DNA of 64,000 nt from Rosellinia necatrix (Eukaryota; Ascomycota; Sordariomycetes; Xylariales; Xylariaceae), in contig JAGYVD010000009.1 of the NCBI GenBank assembly GCA_021209875.1, positions 558,001-622,000 on the forward strand, in the 5' to 3' direction. Below, in pieces: positions 23,084 to 34,747 of the stretch. Position 1 is the stretch's first letter, and every line of letters starts with the position of its first letter. Under the pieces are notes generated by a model. That model was not told the DNA's origin. It was given only the letters and a program-made list of their open reading frames with translations, and did no database searches. The position numbers were made by a program, and so were the translations under genes.

Positions 23084-23146
23084 TGCACCACCGCGCACCA
23101 CCGCGCACCACCGCACACCACCGCGCGTCACTGCGTCCCACTGCGT
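23084..23146. repeat. CCGCGCACCA 10-mer tandem repeat
   Basis: About six degenerate 10-base units (CCGCGCACCA, CCGCACACCA, CCGCGCGTCA, CTGCGTCCCA). Confidence 0.85.
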
Positions 23147-25329
23147 ATCTCGATGACGTTTTAATATCCATGCCCAAAGGGGACGAAGATATGGTCAAGC
23201 CCTAGCTCCTGCTCAGAATCCGGGCCGTGTTTCATCGTCCTGTGTCTGATTTCGTGTGGAGCGCCCGCAGCCGGCCTACAGCACCACGGTAGTCTCTATA
23301 ATTGCGCAGAGCCAGGATGGGTACGTAGGTATGGATGCAACTGCCAATAACTAGTGGCTGCGCGCCTTGGACAGTCAGGAGGTGTTCGAACTGCAACTGG
23401 TGTAAAATGAAATGACTGCCGATCATCAAGGTCCCAGAGATCGTAGCGATCGCGGATACGACTATAGGTGGTTCAAGCGCCGTTGAGCTGCTAAAGTTAG
23501 GTAGGATTGCAGATCAGTAACGCTTAGAGTGGGCTTGGTCACTCAGCTCCCAGCATGGTGATTACCTGGGTGTCTATCACTCTATATTCTAGCCGAGGCG
23601 ATTTTGTATATCTGGGTAGGGGCCATGGGCTATCACCTTCACATGCTAGGTATCAGCTGCTACGGATAAGACCTGGGAGACAACTGAGACAATGCTTCAA
23701 TGAAGCCCAAGAGCGTTGACATGTCAAAAGTACAACTAAAATAGTGATCCCGGAGGATGCCAACGCCCCGGGCAACCATTGACTGCCTGCCCTCACAAGC
23801 TGGAGTAATAACAGTACACGCCATCCAAGGGCAGACCCGACGTACCCTTGCATTGCTAGTTTTTATGCCCGGCTGAGATATCAAGTGCTCGCCGCCGTAA
23901 AGGCCGTTGGTAGCTTTTGTGTCTTGTAGGAGAATATTGGCTGCCGTCCTAAGCCATGAAGTGCATATTTCAACGCAGTCTATGGTCACATGAGTTGAAT
24001 TCCTTGGTACCGTAGTCTAATATTACTCAACCTTGCAGGGGGTGAGATGGATTAAATATTGAATACTTTTTTTTTTTTTTTTTTCCCTTTCTTCCTATCC
24101 ACCCCCAAACTCGCATCCAAGAATACCCCAAATATTCCCTCTCAAGCTAGGTGCATATCCAAGGCGGTGAGGAGACAGTGAGGAGAAAAGGTCCGAAATT
24201 GCTGTTGTGTCATCTGCGGCTTGGATAGCTAGCTAACCATTAGTAGGTTAGTTAATTGTTCTCCATCTTGGGCAAACCTAGCTGTGATGCAAGAGTGACA
24301 TGTACCGACTGGGGAAGTGAGGACGAGCCGAAACGAAACTTTGTTTAGATGACTGGGGAGGGGTGGCCTAGTGTAGATCTTCGGCTACGGACATACCTAG
24401 GGAGGTACCTGATGCACTATCCTGTACAATGGCCTTTCAGACTTTTGTTACGTACACGGAGTTCGTTATTTGCCACTTGCCTTGGCCCCCCAGCCCTTGT
24501 TGGGATCCAGGTCAGCGCCGGGCGGGACGCGCGAGGCATGCAATGTGCGAAGAAAAAAAAAAAGAATTAAAAAAAAAAGTTTCACGACTTCGTGTTTCCA
24601 AACCCGTCTTTCAAACCATGGTAGCCGATTTCTCTTGAGTGCTCGACTTAATAGTGGGACCCTTGTGAAGATCTTGCAAGTGTGGCGTACATCCATCCAT
24701 ACATTCACACGCACCTAGACTGGCGGATTCAGGATAGGATGATGACAGTTCCCTGTAAGTAAGTGCCCACATACGTACACAGGGAGAGATTTCGAGAATA
24801 TAGAAGGACCCGGCTCGGCCACAGGAGGCAAGCTCCATCTAGACGCGCGAACTAATCTACGGTCCGGTCGGAAACACCCATTACTCACCTACCTAAGGGT
24901 AGGGGTCCCCGGCTGGGGACGAGCCCATCATGAGCAAGGCGATCTCGACCATGCCGCTTCGTTTCTTGCGCATCGTAAATTGCACAATCACGGGCCTTCA
25001 GGCGTGTTGTTATGGACACACCGAAGAAAGGGTATTTTTAAGACGTCCAACCCCACTCCTGTAGTCTGCCTTCACTCAGACGAATGAACGACCCAAGCCA
25101 TCGTTATCGCCTTGACTATTGCTTGGTCCTTTGAACGACTGCGCCTATCTACCCCTACCCGCAGGCAATGAGCTATCCCATCTCGGCTCCCATCTCGGCT
25201 CCCTCGCGCCCACCCGGCTCTCGCGGATTCTTTTGTTTCGCGCGGCGCGGGGACGGTAATTGTTCACCTCCCAAGAGGGCATAGCATAGCCAAGAAAAGG
25301 CACCGCCTAAGGTATGTCAGAGGACCACA

Positions 25330-25359
25330 ATGCCATGCCATGCCATGCCATGCCATGCC
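25330..25359. repeat. (TGCCA)n pentanucleotide repeat
   Basis: Six near-perfect TGCCA units in intergenic DNA. Confidence 0.9.
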
Positions 25360-26005
25360 GGGCTATCTGTACTACAACCCATATGCATCCCACTCCGCTG
25401 CCGACGGCTGTACATGATGTCGCCCAGCATCGCCGAGTAGGGTAGGTAGTTTAAGTAACTAATATTCCTTCGCAATGAGTTGTATTATGCAGTCGGGATG
25501 AAAGAGGGCAAAGATGGACAAGGCGAAATTGAACTTCAGCTGTTGCCATTATGGATGGGCAAAAACATAGATTCCCGCTTTGTGTTTTTTATCATACACG
25601 CCAGTGACGGGGAGTAGGGAGTTGCTTAACGGGCCCCAGCCTGCCTGGCTTTCACAACGGATACGTTATCGGACAACCAAGGGTAGGTGATTAGTTGTAA
25701 AGTTGCACCTGCCCTGGCTTGGTCCCAAAGCCGCATGCTACTCTACATCGTGGGGTGTTACTGTGCTGTGCTGTGTTGCTGTGAGCTTGGCCTGCTGTTC
25801 CTGTAATGCTGCCATCTCGATTGGTGTAGTGTTACTGGTGTACGCCAATGCCATGGCCGGGGTTTGTACCAGTCAGGGTTGTCACAAGGTGACATACGAT
25901 ACAACTTGATGAATTTTGCTAGATAGCTACTCTCACACTCGTGTGTGTATATTACTCTCTCTGGTCTAACCGCTCTGGTCTCCCACGGGTAACGTGGGCG
26001 TAGAT

Positions 26006-26109
26006 GCGTGCGTGTGTGTATGTACGCATGTATGTATGCATGTATGTATGTATGTATGTGTGTGTGTGTGTGCGTATGTGTGTGTGTGTGTGTGCACATG
26101 TGTGTGTGG
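26006..26109. repeat. (TGTA)n/(TG)n microsatellite
   Basis: Compound run of GTGT, GTAT and GCAT units over 100 bases. Frames in this run (His/Thr-rich on the minus strand) are artefacts. Confidence 0.92.
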
Positions 26110-26887
26110 GGTAGGTAGTGCCCAGGAGATCCCGATGAAATAATGCGAAGTAAGGGACCAGATTTTGCCGGCTTATGTTGCCCGCCACTGGTACGCAAGC
26201 TACAAACGAGCTATTACGATGTAAAACGACACCGGGAGATACATACATGGCAGCGGCAGAATGTCGACGTTGAACACGGTCGTGTGTAGCAAGGTCCCCC
26301 GGCTGTCCTGATTTGACCGGATGGGTGTATTCCGTCTCCCTTGCATCCCTTGCACCCCTTATGTCCGGTACCAGTCTTTCGCGTACCTCCTGTTCAGCTC
26401 ATCCCACCGCCCTACGTCCCATATTGACTGCAGATCGAATGAGATTACAAGCTTCGCCTTATCCCTGTCCCCCATTCTTCGCCGCCAACCCGTGGGCGTC
26501 GGTGTACTCGGTACACACCCGGTGCACGCGCGCTGAAGGACTCGGCCAAAATTAATAACCACACGCAGAGGTACTTCCTTCGGGTCGTGACGGGGAATTG
26601 GTAGGAGGGCCGAGGGAAGGGCAAAGAAGAAATGTCGGTGAAATCCTGACAACACAGCTGTGTGACAGAACAGGCGCACCCTTCGAGGCTTCGAGAGAGG
26701 TAGAAAGCGATACATAACCACACCTTGCTCCCGGCGATTTTTGTCCCCACGCTCTCGTCTCTTCACCCTCATCGCGCTCCATCCATAATACCAGCAGCCT
26801 CCGCACACAATCTCTCAAAGAATTACTTATCATTCCTACTACCCAAGTGTTAGGACACTATCCCTAGGACAGCAAAGTACCGTCAAA

Positions 26888-27378
26888 ATGGATCCGAACG
26901 CGAACGCCCGACCAAACACCACGTATGTTGATATAACTTTGCAATCCCGCTCGCCTTGTGCTATGTTCGGGGTATACGGAATAGTAGATAACACCGGTCC
27001 AGAAGCTAATACGAAGGCAGGTTGACGTCCCGAAAGGCCCAGAAAGCCAAACTGTGCAAAGAAAGGATTTCTTCATGGGAAAGTGATCCATCGCCACCAT
27101 TTACGATCGGGGCAGGCAGTCCGCTGCGCTCGGTGGATACAAGCATGGGAAGATACGACAAAGTCTTTGAAGCATTAGGAAGCCTAGGTAATACAGGCGG
27201 TTAGTATGATCTATTTTTCCAGTACGATAACATGTTAGCTTAAAGAAAACGTTTTAGACAGACCGAAATTCGAGCGGCCACCGCTCTTAAAAGGCGATTT
27301 GAGCGCAGGTCCAAAATAGCAGCGGAAAAGCACATTCTTTCGGCTGATCCGATATACGATATCCTGTCGGCATTTTGA
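26888..27378 (+). CDS. Small helical protein of unknown function, 3' structure unresolved
   Basis: A start in perfect fungal context (GTCAAAATGG) follows a C/T-rich leader. Exon 1 is 26888-26922 and intron 1 is 26923-27020 (GTATGT donor, GCTAATAC branch, GGCAG). Exon 2 starts at 27021 and reads TLTSRKAQKAKLCKERISSW..., then PFTIGAGSPLRSVD and KVFEALGSLG. Intron 2 probably begins at 27188 (GTAATA) and ends at TTTTAG near 27258. The downstream frame that looks coding reads TEIRAATALKRRFERRSK... and ends ADPIYDILSAF at 27378. However, this frame is one base out of phase with exon 2. The in-phase alternative ends after about 20 residues. Product would be near 110 residues, basic and helical. I do not recognise the family. 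Confidence 0.45.
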
Positions 27379-28903
27379 TGTTGGCATTTTCACTCGGATA
27401 GCAGCATCATTCGCAATGCTACGCGCCCTGCGCCAGTGTCGATATAGCCTATTACGTCACTTCAGTGAGTGCGCCCAAGGCTAATCCTAATCAAGATTGG
27501 ACCGGGCCGGACGGGGCCACGCATTGAGGAAACCAGGAGCCTGGCGACAGTGCTATGCCTCGGCGGCATCTGCTTCTTTCTGCTGTCACTTGATCGCCAC
27601 AGCTTCATCACCGTGGCCCTCATCACCGTGGCCCCCTTCTTCCATACTACCCACACCATTTTTGATCCTCACCGTCCATTTTCCGTTTTGACTTCTTGTG
27701 TTGTCTTTTGTTGCTTTTCGGGTATCGAAAATCGTGTATTGCTATTGGGTATGAGGTATTGGGGAATGATGTACGACCGCTAGTTGTTATGAGGCGTTCA
27801 TCATGGGATATATAAGAAGCGTGTAATAAATATAGGGCGTCTATGCTGGCCAGGGCTGCCATGAGTAGGCCTGGAACAGGCCAGCAGGAACAATACACAA
27901 TAGGGGCTTTTGGCCATGCTTAGGCCAGGATGCAAGTGTATAGAAACCCGACGGGCATCACTCCAGTTTGGAGGGGGGCTTTGAGGATTGAAATCAGAAT
28001 AAATTATGCTATGGGAGGATATACTCTGTCGGCATGATGAGGGTGCGATGAATGACACGAGGTCCAATTAGACATCTTGATACCTGATGGGGATTTTCCA
28101 TGGGAAGGCATCAACTTTTTTCCGTCCAATGGGAGCCAAGAGATGGTGGGATTGGTCACGTGATAACTAGTAAATAATGTCCGTGTAATCTAATTCATAA
28201 CGACATATTACCTGGGTATTCTTCTAGTTATATGTAGTACGCTGCGTGCTTCATCTCTGCTGTGCTCTACTCTAACAGAAGAGCCCGTTACTTTATTTAA
28301 ACGACAATTATATCATTCGGAACTAGGTGCAATCATTACCCCCAGTCACAGTTAAAACGTCAAACACCTACTTTATATTTATAATTGGTACCAAAGCAGG
28401 TATAGGTATCCCTTGCCTGACCTACACTAGTTTCGTCAACGGTGCCCCATTCAGGGGCCGCTGAAGAGTTCCCCAACCGCTTACCCCACGGCTATCCACA
28501 ACTCGTTATCCACAACTTAAAGTAGGTATCCGCCACTAGTGTAGGTAGTTATCCACAGTTATCCACAGTTGTCCACAGTTATCCACAACCAGGGAATAAT
28601 ATGCACAACCTCGTGCGGGGAAAGCGGAGAAATCGTAGATGCTTCGCGGATCGCTGCACCGAATAACTCTATCAACAACCCCGGGTCAACAAATACCAAG
28701 ATTAATCGACCCGTCCTTTAAACATTAGCCTAAATGAACGTCATCTGCCAGGGACCTGTCCCTCGGAAAGAGTTTGACGACTGGGCTTCCAGCATGCGTC
28801 TCCGGAGGGGAACGAGCATGTATAACAGCCAGGCCCTTCCACCCCCCTAGTCCTTGCGGCCTGGAGTCTCTGCACTCTCCCTCTTGCCGCAGAGAAACAC
28901 ACA
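27379..28903. other. Intergenic, promoter side of alpha-glucuronidase gene
   Basis: No gene supported. Frames at 27469-27783 (+) and 27647-28067 (-) show no domain. Contains the 10-base TTATCCACA repeat cluster at 28492-28587 and, nearer the gene, unremarkable C-rich leader sequence. Confidence 0.45.
28492..28587. repeat. TTATCCACA cluster (10-base period)
   Basis: Exact TTATCCACA at 28506, 28549, 28559 and 28579, with variants CTATCCACA at 28492 and TTGTCCACA at 28569. Four of the six are spaced exactly ten bases apart. They lie about 320-410 bases upstream of the GH67 start codon. Confidence 0.9.
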
Positions 28904-31596
28904 ATGCGTGGGATTTGGTTTTTGGCCTCGCTCGGGTTTGGCCTGGCGGCCGCAGAGGACGGCCTGAATGCTTGGTTGAGGTATGCCCGGCTACCGGATA
29001 ATGTTCTTCGCCAAGCCGTGATTCCGTCGAGCATAGCGTCCCTCAACAGCACCAAGACGAGCCCTGTTTATGTTGCCGGCGAGGAGGTCCAAAAGGGCAT
29101 CAAGGGGATTCTAGGGAAAGACCTCAGCGTCAGTCACAAGGGCCAAAGGGGCTCGTCGCTCGTCGTCGGCACCGTCGATGCCTTCACGGCGGCCGGCGGG
29201 GAGACCGACGCCCCGAGGCTCGAGGAGGATGGCTTCTGGCTCGACACCACAGGCAAGACGATCCAGATCCTGGGACAGAACGAGCGAGGGGCACTCTACG
29301 GCGCCTTCGAGTACCTGTCCATGCTCGCGCAGGGCAACTTCACGAGGGTCGCGTACGCCACGAACCCGAGCGCGGCGATCCGCTGGGTCAACCAGTGGGA
29401 CAACATGGACGGCACCATCGAGCGCGGGTACGCGGGGCTGTCGATATTCTTCGAGGCTGGCGGCGTGGTGGTGAACACGACCCGCGCAGCCGCGTACGCG
29501 CGACTGCTCGCCTCGGCGCGCGTCAACGGCATCGTCGTGAACAACGTCAACGCAGACCCGGCCCTGCTGAGCGGCGCTAACATGGCCGGGCTGGGGCGCA
29601 TCGCGGACGCAATGCGCCCGTGGGGCGTGCGGGTGGGCATCTCGGTCAACTTCGCGTCGCCGCAGACGCTCGGCGGACTGCCGACCTTCGACCCGCTCGA
29701 CGCGTCCGTCATCGCCTGGTGGCGCGCGCGGACGGACGAGCTGTACGGCCACGTGCCGGACCTCGCCGGCTTCCTCGTCAAGGCGAACAGCGAGGGGCAG
29801 CCGGGCCCGCTGACGTACAACCGCACGCTCGCCGAGGGTGCCAACCTCTTCGCGCGCGCCGTGGCGCCGCACGGTGGCGTCCTCTTCTTCCGCGCCTTCG
29901 TCTACGACCACCTGACGCTCAACGAAGCCAACTGGAAGGATGACCGCGCCAACGCCGCCGTCGACTTCTTCCGCGGCCTCGACGGCGCCTTCGACGACAA
30001 CGTCGTCGTCCAGGTCAAGTACGGCCCCATCGACTTCCAGGTGCGCGAGCCGCCGTCCCCCCTGTTCGCGCACCTGCGTCGCACCGCCTCCGCCATCGAG
30101 CTGCAGGTCACGCAGGAGTACCTCGGCCAGCAGTGCCACCTCGTCTACCTCGCGCCCCTGTGGAAGACCATCCTCGACTTTGACCTGCGTGTCGACGGCG
30201 AGCGCTCCGTCATCGGTGAGGACATCCTGTCCGGGAAACGCTTTGGTAAGAGACTCACGGGCTACGCCGCCGTCGTCAACGTCGGCCAGAACACCACCTG
30301 GCTGGGCACGCACCTGGCCATGTCGAACTTGTACGCGTATGGACGGCTGGCATGGGATCCGAAGGTCGACGAGGTCGCGATCTTGCAGGATTGGACGCGT
30401 CTTACGTACGGGCTTAACAAGAAGGTCCTCGATACCATCACCGAGATGTCGATGGAGTCGTGGCCGGCCTACGAAAACTACACAGGCAACCTAGGTGTTC
30501 AGACACTAACGGATATTACGTATAATCATTACGGGCCAAACCCGCAAAGTAGTATGTAACCCTCTCATTTTTTTTTTGAATGCTAATCATTTTACTCTCC
30601 AACAAAGCGGTCATTCCTCTGCGCTCTTCCTCCCTTCCTCTCTGTACAAACTAGCCCCGGAATATCCGATGGAGAATCCGAATCCTTACTATAATACCAA
30701 TTTCGGACAAACCCTAACTTCTCCTAGTGGACAACAACCCCTGGGGCCAATGGACGCGAGCGGACAGCGACAGCATCGGCATGGACAGGACGGTGTGGAA
30801 CGGGACGGGGTTCTCGGGGCAGTACCCGGCGGAGGTGGCGGCGCGGTTCGGGAACATCACGACGACGCCGGACGAGTTACTCCTCTGGTTCCACCACGTG
30901 CCGTACACACACGTTCTCAAGAGCGGGCAGACGGTGATCCAACACTTCTACGACGCGCACTACGCGGGGGCGGCGACGGCGGCGACGTTCCCGCGACGCT
31001 GGGCCTCGCTGGAGGGCCTGGTCGACGCGCAGCGGTTCGAGGAGACGCGGTTCCGGCTCGAGTACCAGGCCGGGCACGCGATCGTGTGGCGGGACTCGAT
31101 CGCGCAGTTCTACCAGTCGCTCTCGGGGATCGCGGACGGCCGGGGCCGCGTGGGGCACCACCCGTGGCGCGTCGAGGCCGAGGCCATGGCGCTGCGCGGG
31201 TACCGGGTGACGGGCGTGAACCCGTTCCAGGCGGCGTCCGGGCTGCGCGTCGTCCAGACCGTCGACAACTCGACGGCCGCCGCCGCGGAGGCGACGCTGG
31301 ACCTCCCCGGGGGCACGTACGACGTCGCCGTCGCGTACTACGACCTGTACGAGGGGGAGGCGCGCTACGAGCTGTTCCTCGCCGGCCGCCGCCTCGGCGC
31401 CTGGTCCGGCGACCTCGAGCACCGGCTCGGCTACACCCTCACCCGCGGCATCGACGCCCACTCCGCCACCCGCGTCACCTTCCGCGACGTCCGCGTCCGG
31501 AGGGGCGACGTCGTGCGCATCGAGACTGTCCCCCATGGCCGCGAGACCGCACCGCTCGATTACATCGCTTTCCTGCCCGCCGGGGTCGTCGATTAA
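28904..31596 (+). CDS. aguA: Alpha-glucuronidase, glycoside hydrolase family 67
   Basis: Two exons, 28904-30551 and 30728-31596, separated by a 176-nt intron (GTATGT...CTCCTAG). Product is 838 residues, the usual fungal GH67 length. Signal peptide MRGIWFLASLGFGLAAA. Removes 4-O-methyl-glucuronic acid side chains from xylo-oligosaccharides outside the cell. Catalytic residues fit the family: general acid E297 in KANSEGQPGP, and the pair D377 (KYGPIDFQVREP) and E405 (TQEYLGQ), spaced 28 apart as in characterised enzymes. The second exon opens with DNNPWGQWTRAD and contains WFHHVPYTHVL and TVIQHFYDAHY, all GH67 hallmarks. The gene is very GC-rich, which opens a 400-residue antisense frame. No other xylan gene lies in the window. 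The symbol follows the Aspergillus name. Confidence 0.96.
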
Positions 31597-33276
31597 CGGC
31601 GTTGTACTATTCTGTTCCGTGAGCAGGTAGACGAAGCCGTAATTTAAAATTGGCTATACAAATAATAATTCATTAAAACTTAAGCTTATATATTTTAGTT
31701 GTGAAGGCATTTGAACTATACCGCTTCATTTATAGTATTGCATTCGTCTTATTTACGCCGATAAAATCTCCTTTGCGATTTAGTTGTTATATAAGTCCCT
31801 ACACCTCAATAATTCCACGAGTTTAGCGATACTTCGCTTCTTGATTTCCTCGGGGGAACGGAGTACCGTCTCTTCGAAAAGGGGAGTGTTAGGTAAACAT
31901 TGGAGACGGCAATCTAACAACTGTAATGCTCCCAGCTTACGATATATCACCAATCTGGGGATACCCTAGTGCTCGACCTCATAGTCACGTGTGCAACCAT
32001 CTCGGCGGCCGGCTAATGGGGCTCCAAACTGAAGAGCAAGCGCTACATATAGATAGATATTGACTACTTTCCATTTTGGTTGCCGCGCCTGAATGCATCC
32101 TATTGCTAGCAAGACGATACCACTAGAACTACAGAAGCAAGTGAGCTCAGCAGGCGCCCGCAGAGAGGGAAAAGTCAACAGTATAGAGCCAAGGGGCGCG
32201 TTCAGACACCGTTATAGAAAGAACGAGATACCTCAAGTGCATGAATGTGAATAGGCTAGCTTTTGTGTGAGGTGAGGGTACGTGGACTGATTGGTGCTGG
32301 CTGGGTATTGGTCGTTTGCAGGGTGGTGATCGATTGGCAAATAAAATGGTATCATTTCACGTCGGTGTGACGTTAGATGGTTACTCCGGATAGGGGGTAG
32401 CTGTTGAGGCGTGTAATATCGCAAGTATAAATCGCTCGCAGGCCGCAATAGACAAACGCAAGTCTGCTGAGGCTTCAGCGAATGGCTAGCCCCCTTAACT
32501 AAATTCGTGACTCCCAAGCATTGTTGTTACTTATCCCTGATTGAATTCCCTCTAAATTTATGGCTTCTAGAAGGAATTCACCCTAAAAGAAGTTGTGGCT
32601 CTTCTGCGCTCGACTCTCGAGGGAACCCGGCACGACTTACCCTCTCAGCATTTCAATCAACGTAACCGAGTCTAAAACACTGCACCAAAGTTGATCACCA
32701 TTAAAGCCGTCTTTTTCCAGCGTCTGATTGAGTTCGCCCTCATACCCATGATCATGCTACATATAATTATGAAGTGGATGGTTGCCAACTCGGATAGTAG
32801 ACCACCTATAAACCAAATGCGATCATCGCTGGCCACTATTTCATCCCCTCTCTCGCCTCGAGGGCGTCATGGTTTAGTCAGATATAGGCCCAATCGCACA
32901 TCATCAAACAGATCGGGTGTCACGATCCCTATGCAAACAAGGAAGCGATCATTACTCCCTACCCTACCGGCCGTGGTGGCTACTGAGTGCGGTGTATTAC
33001 AGCTGAATGTCATAGTAAATATTATACTGGAGATCGGATCATGTCGTTTAAAGCATGCGTACTGAGAGAGAGGATCAATATAACAGAACAACCGACCGTA
33101 TATAAGTGACTACGAACTATCAAGTGCTTGGCTTAACAAAGTTCTACTGTTGCCTCCCAGAACGGTGTTGTTATATGTCACGATAAAGTGGATGATAGCC
33201 TTGGCAGAAGGCTAGTAATCGCAGCCCAAGTGCTGCAGTAAGCCCTGTAGCTGAATTAGTAGCTGTTAATATAAGC

Positions 33277-33300
33277 GGTCAGGCTTATATAAGCCTGACC
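33277..33300. repeat. Perfect 24-base palindrome
   Basis: GGTCAGGCTTATATAAGCCTGACC is its own reverse complement. It is followed by a very AT-rich stretch (33310-33360). Confidence 0.9.
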
Positions 33301-34136
33301 TATTTAAACTAACTAATTAAAAAAAATATATAATCTTTTTTTAAGCTGTATATATAGTTTATTAAAAGTGTGTTGAGACAGAGGGCCCAAGGATGAAGGC
33401 GGTGCAGCCGATGATACGGTGGGTGAGTCAGTGGCACTTTTAGTGTATGACTCATACAGGCTGTCATCCCTTCAGCCAATACATGTCTCGGCTCTTCATT
33501 GGGCTTGTCTGTATTCATCTTGCCCCCTCGCTGCAGCTCTGATTCCCTCCCTCGGCGTGAGAACCCAGGCTTATCAGCCGCCTTTCTGATGACCAATTTA
33601 GCTGAATTACAATTTGATCTATATTTTTGAAATCTGAAGAGTTTCGTACACAACATACCACTATATTGCTCGGGTCGGAGTCAGGTTGCAGTCGGGTGAG
33701 TTGGACGAGACAGGATGTTGGCGTGCAGCGCATGACCGCAGCCTTCTCGCATCTATTATATTTCCATTGGCTATAACGACGTCGTTCAACAAGCTGCCCA
33801 ACTCCGGTAAGGGAGCATAACTGTCATCAGCGATACGTCACTGGCCGTATGACAGGCGGACGGACAACGCATATCAAGCCCCTCGCGTCTGCCGAAGGCA
33901 CACAGGCATCAAATATGCTTCAACTAGGGGTTTTGGTGTGACATCATGCGAGAGTCCATGGTCCCGCAGGGACGGCAGACAAATATCTCAGGAAACTTAC
34001 GTATACCTGGTGACCAGTCTTCTTGCGACTGAAGAAACGCCGCCGATGTATAAATTCCCCCTTCCCCCCTCCCCCTCCCCCTTTCCCCGTTACCTTTATT
34101 TTAACTTTCTATTCCACTACAGTTACCACGGCCCTT

Positions 34137-34244
34137 AGGTCACCATGAATCTAGGTCACCATGAATCCAGGTGCCCATGCTACCGCAATATGGGCGATTT
34201 TATATCTAACCTGGTTGGTACACCCTGGTTGGTACACCCTGGTT
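34137..34244. repeat. Two short tandem duplications
   Basis: AGGTCACCATGAATCT/C is repeated twice (16-base period, 34137-34168). CTGGTTGGTACACC is repeated twice plus a partial copy (14-base period, 34211-34244). Confidence 0.85.
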
Positions 34245-34261
34245 CAGCTATCTTCCTCTTT

Positions 34262-34452
34262 CCAAAAGCTATACGATCTCTCTCCGACCCAATATTCAAA
34301 ACGTTATTACCATATCTAGACATCTTGTCCAAAAGCTATACGATCTCTCTCCGACCCAATCTCCGAAATATTATTACCTATATAACTAGACATCTTGTCC
34401 AAAAGCTTTACGATCTTTTTCCGACCTAGCATTCAAAATATTATTACCTATA
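34262..34452. repeat. 67-70-base tandem repeat, three copies
   Basis: Each copy begins CCAAAAGCTATACGATCTCT, continues CCGACCCA and ends TTATTACC...CTAGACATCTTGT. Copies start at 34262, 34329 and 34399. The third is the most diverged (CTTTACGATCTTTTTCCGACCTAG). C-to-T differences among copies would fit RIP. Confidence 0.88.
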
Positions 34453-34747
34453 AGCCTTATTGTGGATTTGAAATGTAATTATTACAAGGGGGTCTAGTTA
34501 ATAAAGGTAGTAACAATTTAATAAATAAAAAACCAAAATGTTGAAAAAGTGAAGCAATAATACGCATGAGTGATTAATGAATACTGGCCTAGTCAAATCG
34601 GTCCTTCATATATGCCCGTACACTTGCTTATGTTAATGTACTTACTCTCCTTCACCAAGGCTCTTGCTTCGTCATTTGAAGAGTATCTTCATTTATTATC
34701 ATGTTAATATTGTTACGGGTCGTACACACGCATGGACTTTTATATAT

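Larger units (their letters stand above)
16888..26887. other. Ten-kilobase gene desert
   Basis: Many short frames on both strands, none longer than 230 residues and none with a recognisable domain or consistent splice structure. The longest (22518-23198 -) is driven by simple repeats. Composition is mixed rather than strongly AT-rich. The stretch holds poly(A)/(T) runs (18449-18470, 21752-21771, 24067-24084, 24553-24580) and several tandem repeats listed separately. The last 100 bases before 26888 are C/T-rich, as in a fungal 5' UTR. Confidence 0.5.
31597..34747. other. AT-rich intergenic region with repeats
   Basis: Three kilobases without a supportable gene between the stop of GH67 (+) and the stop of the PPR-type gene (-). 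It contains a perfect 24-base palindrome (33277-33300), two short tandem duplications (34137-34168 and 34211-34244) and a 67-70-base tandem repeat (34262-34452). Confidence 0.5.

Noticed and set aside
22518..23198. 226-residue minus-strand Cys/Pro/Leu-rich frame
   Set aside because: Most of it is the GGACA and CCGCGCACCA tandem repeats; no domain.
25758..26248. His/Thr-rich frames on the minus strand
   Set aside because: Produced by the TG/TGTA microsatellite.
28492..28587. TTATCCACA repeats as a bacterial DnaA-type replication origin
   Set aside because: The sequence equals the DnaA box, but all genes around are intron-bearing fungal genes, so a bacterial origin makes no sense. Kept as a phased repeat instead.
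29111..30313. 400-residue minus-strand frame opposite the GH67 gene
   Set aside because: It is a shadow of the very GC-rich alpha-glucuronidase exon. The plus strand has the catalytic motifs, signal peptide and correct intron.
30576..31622. 348-residue plus-strand frame over the second GH67 exon, and the 219-residue minus-strand frame 30877-31536
   Set aside because: Out-of-frame translations of exon 2, which encodes the conserved GH67 C-terminal half.
34262..34452. Tandem repeat as a CRISPR array
   Set aside because: Copies are contiguous with no unique spacers, period is uneven, and the organism is a fungus.
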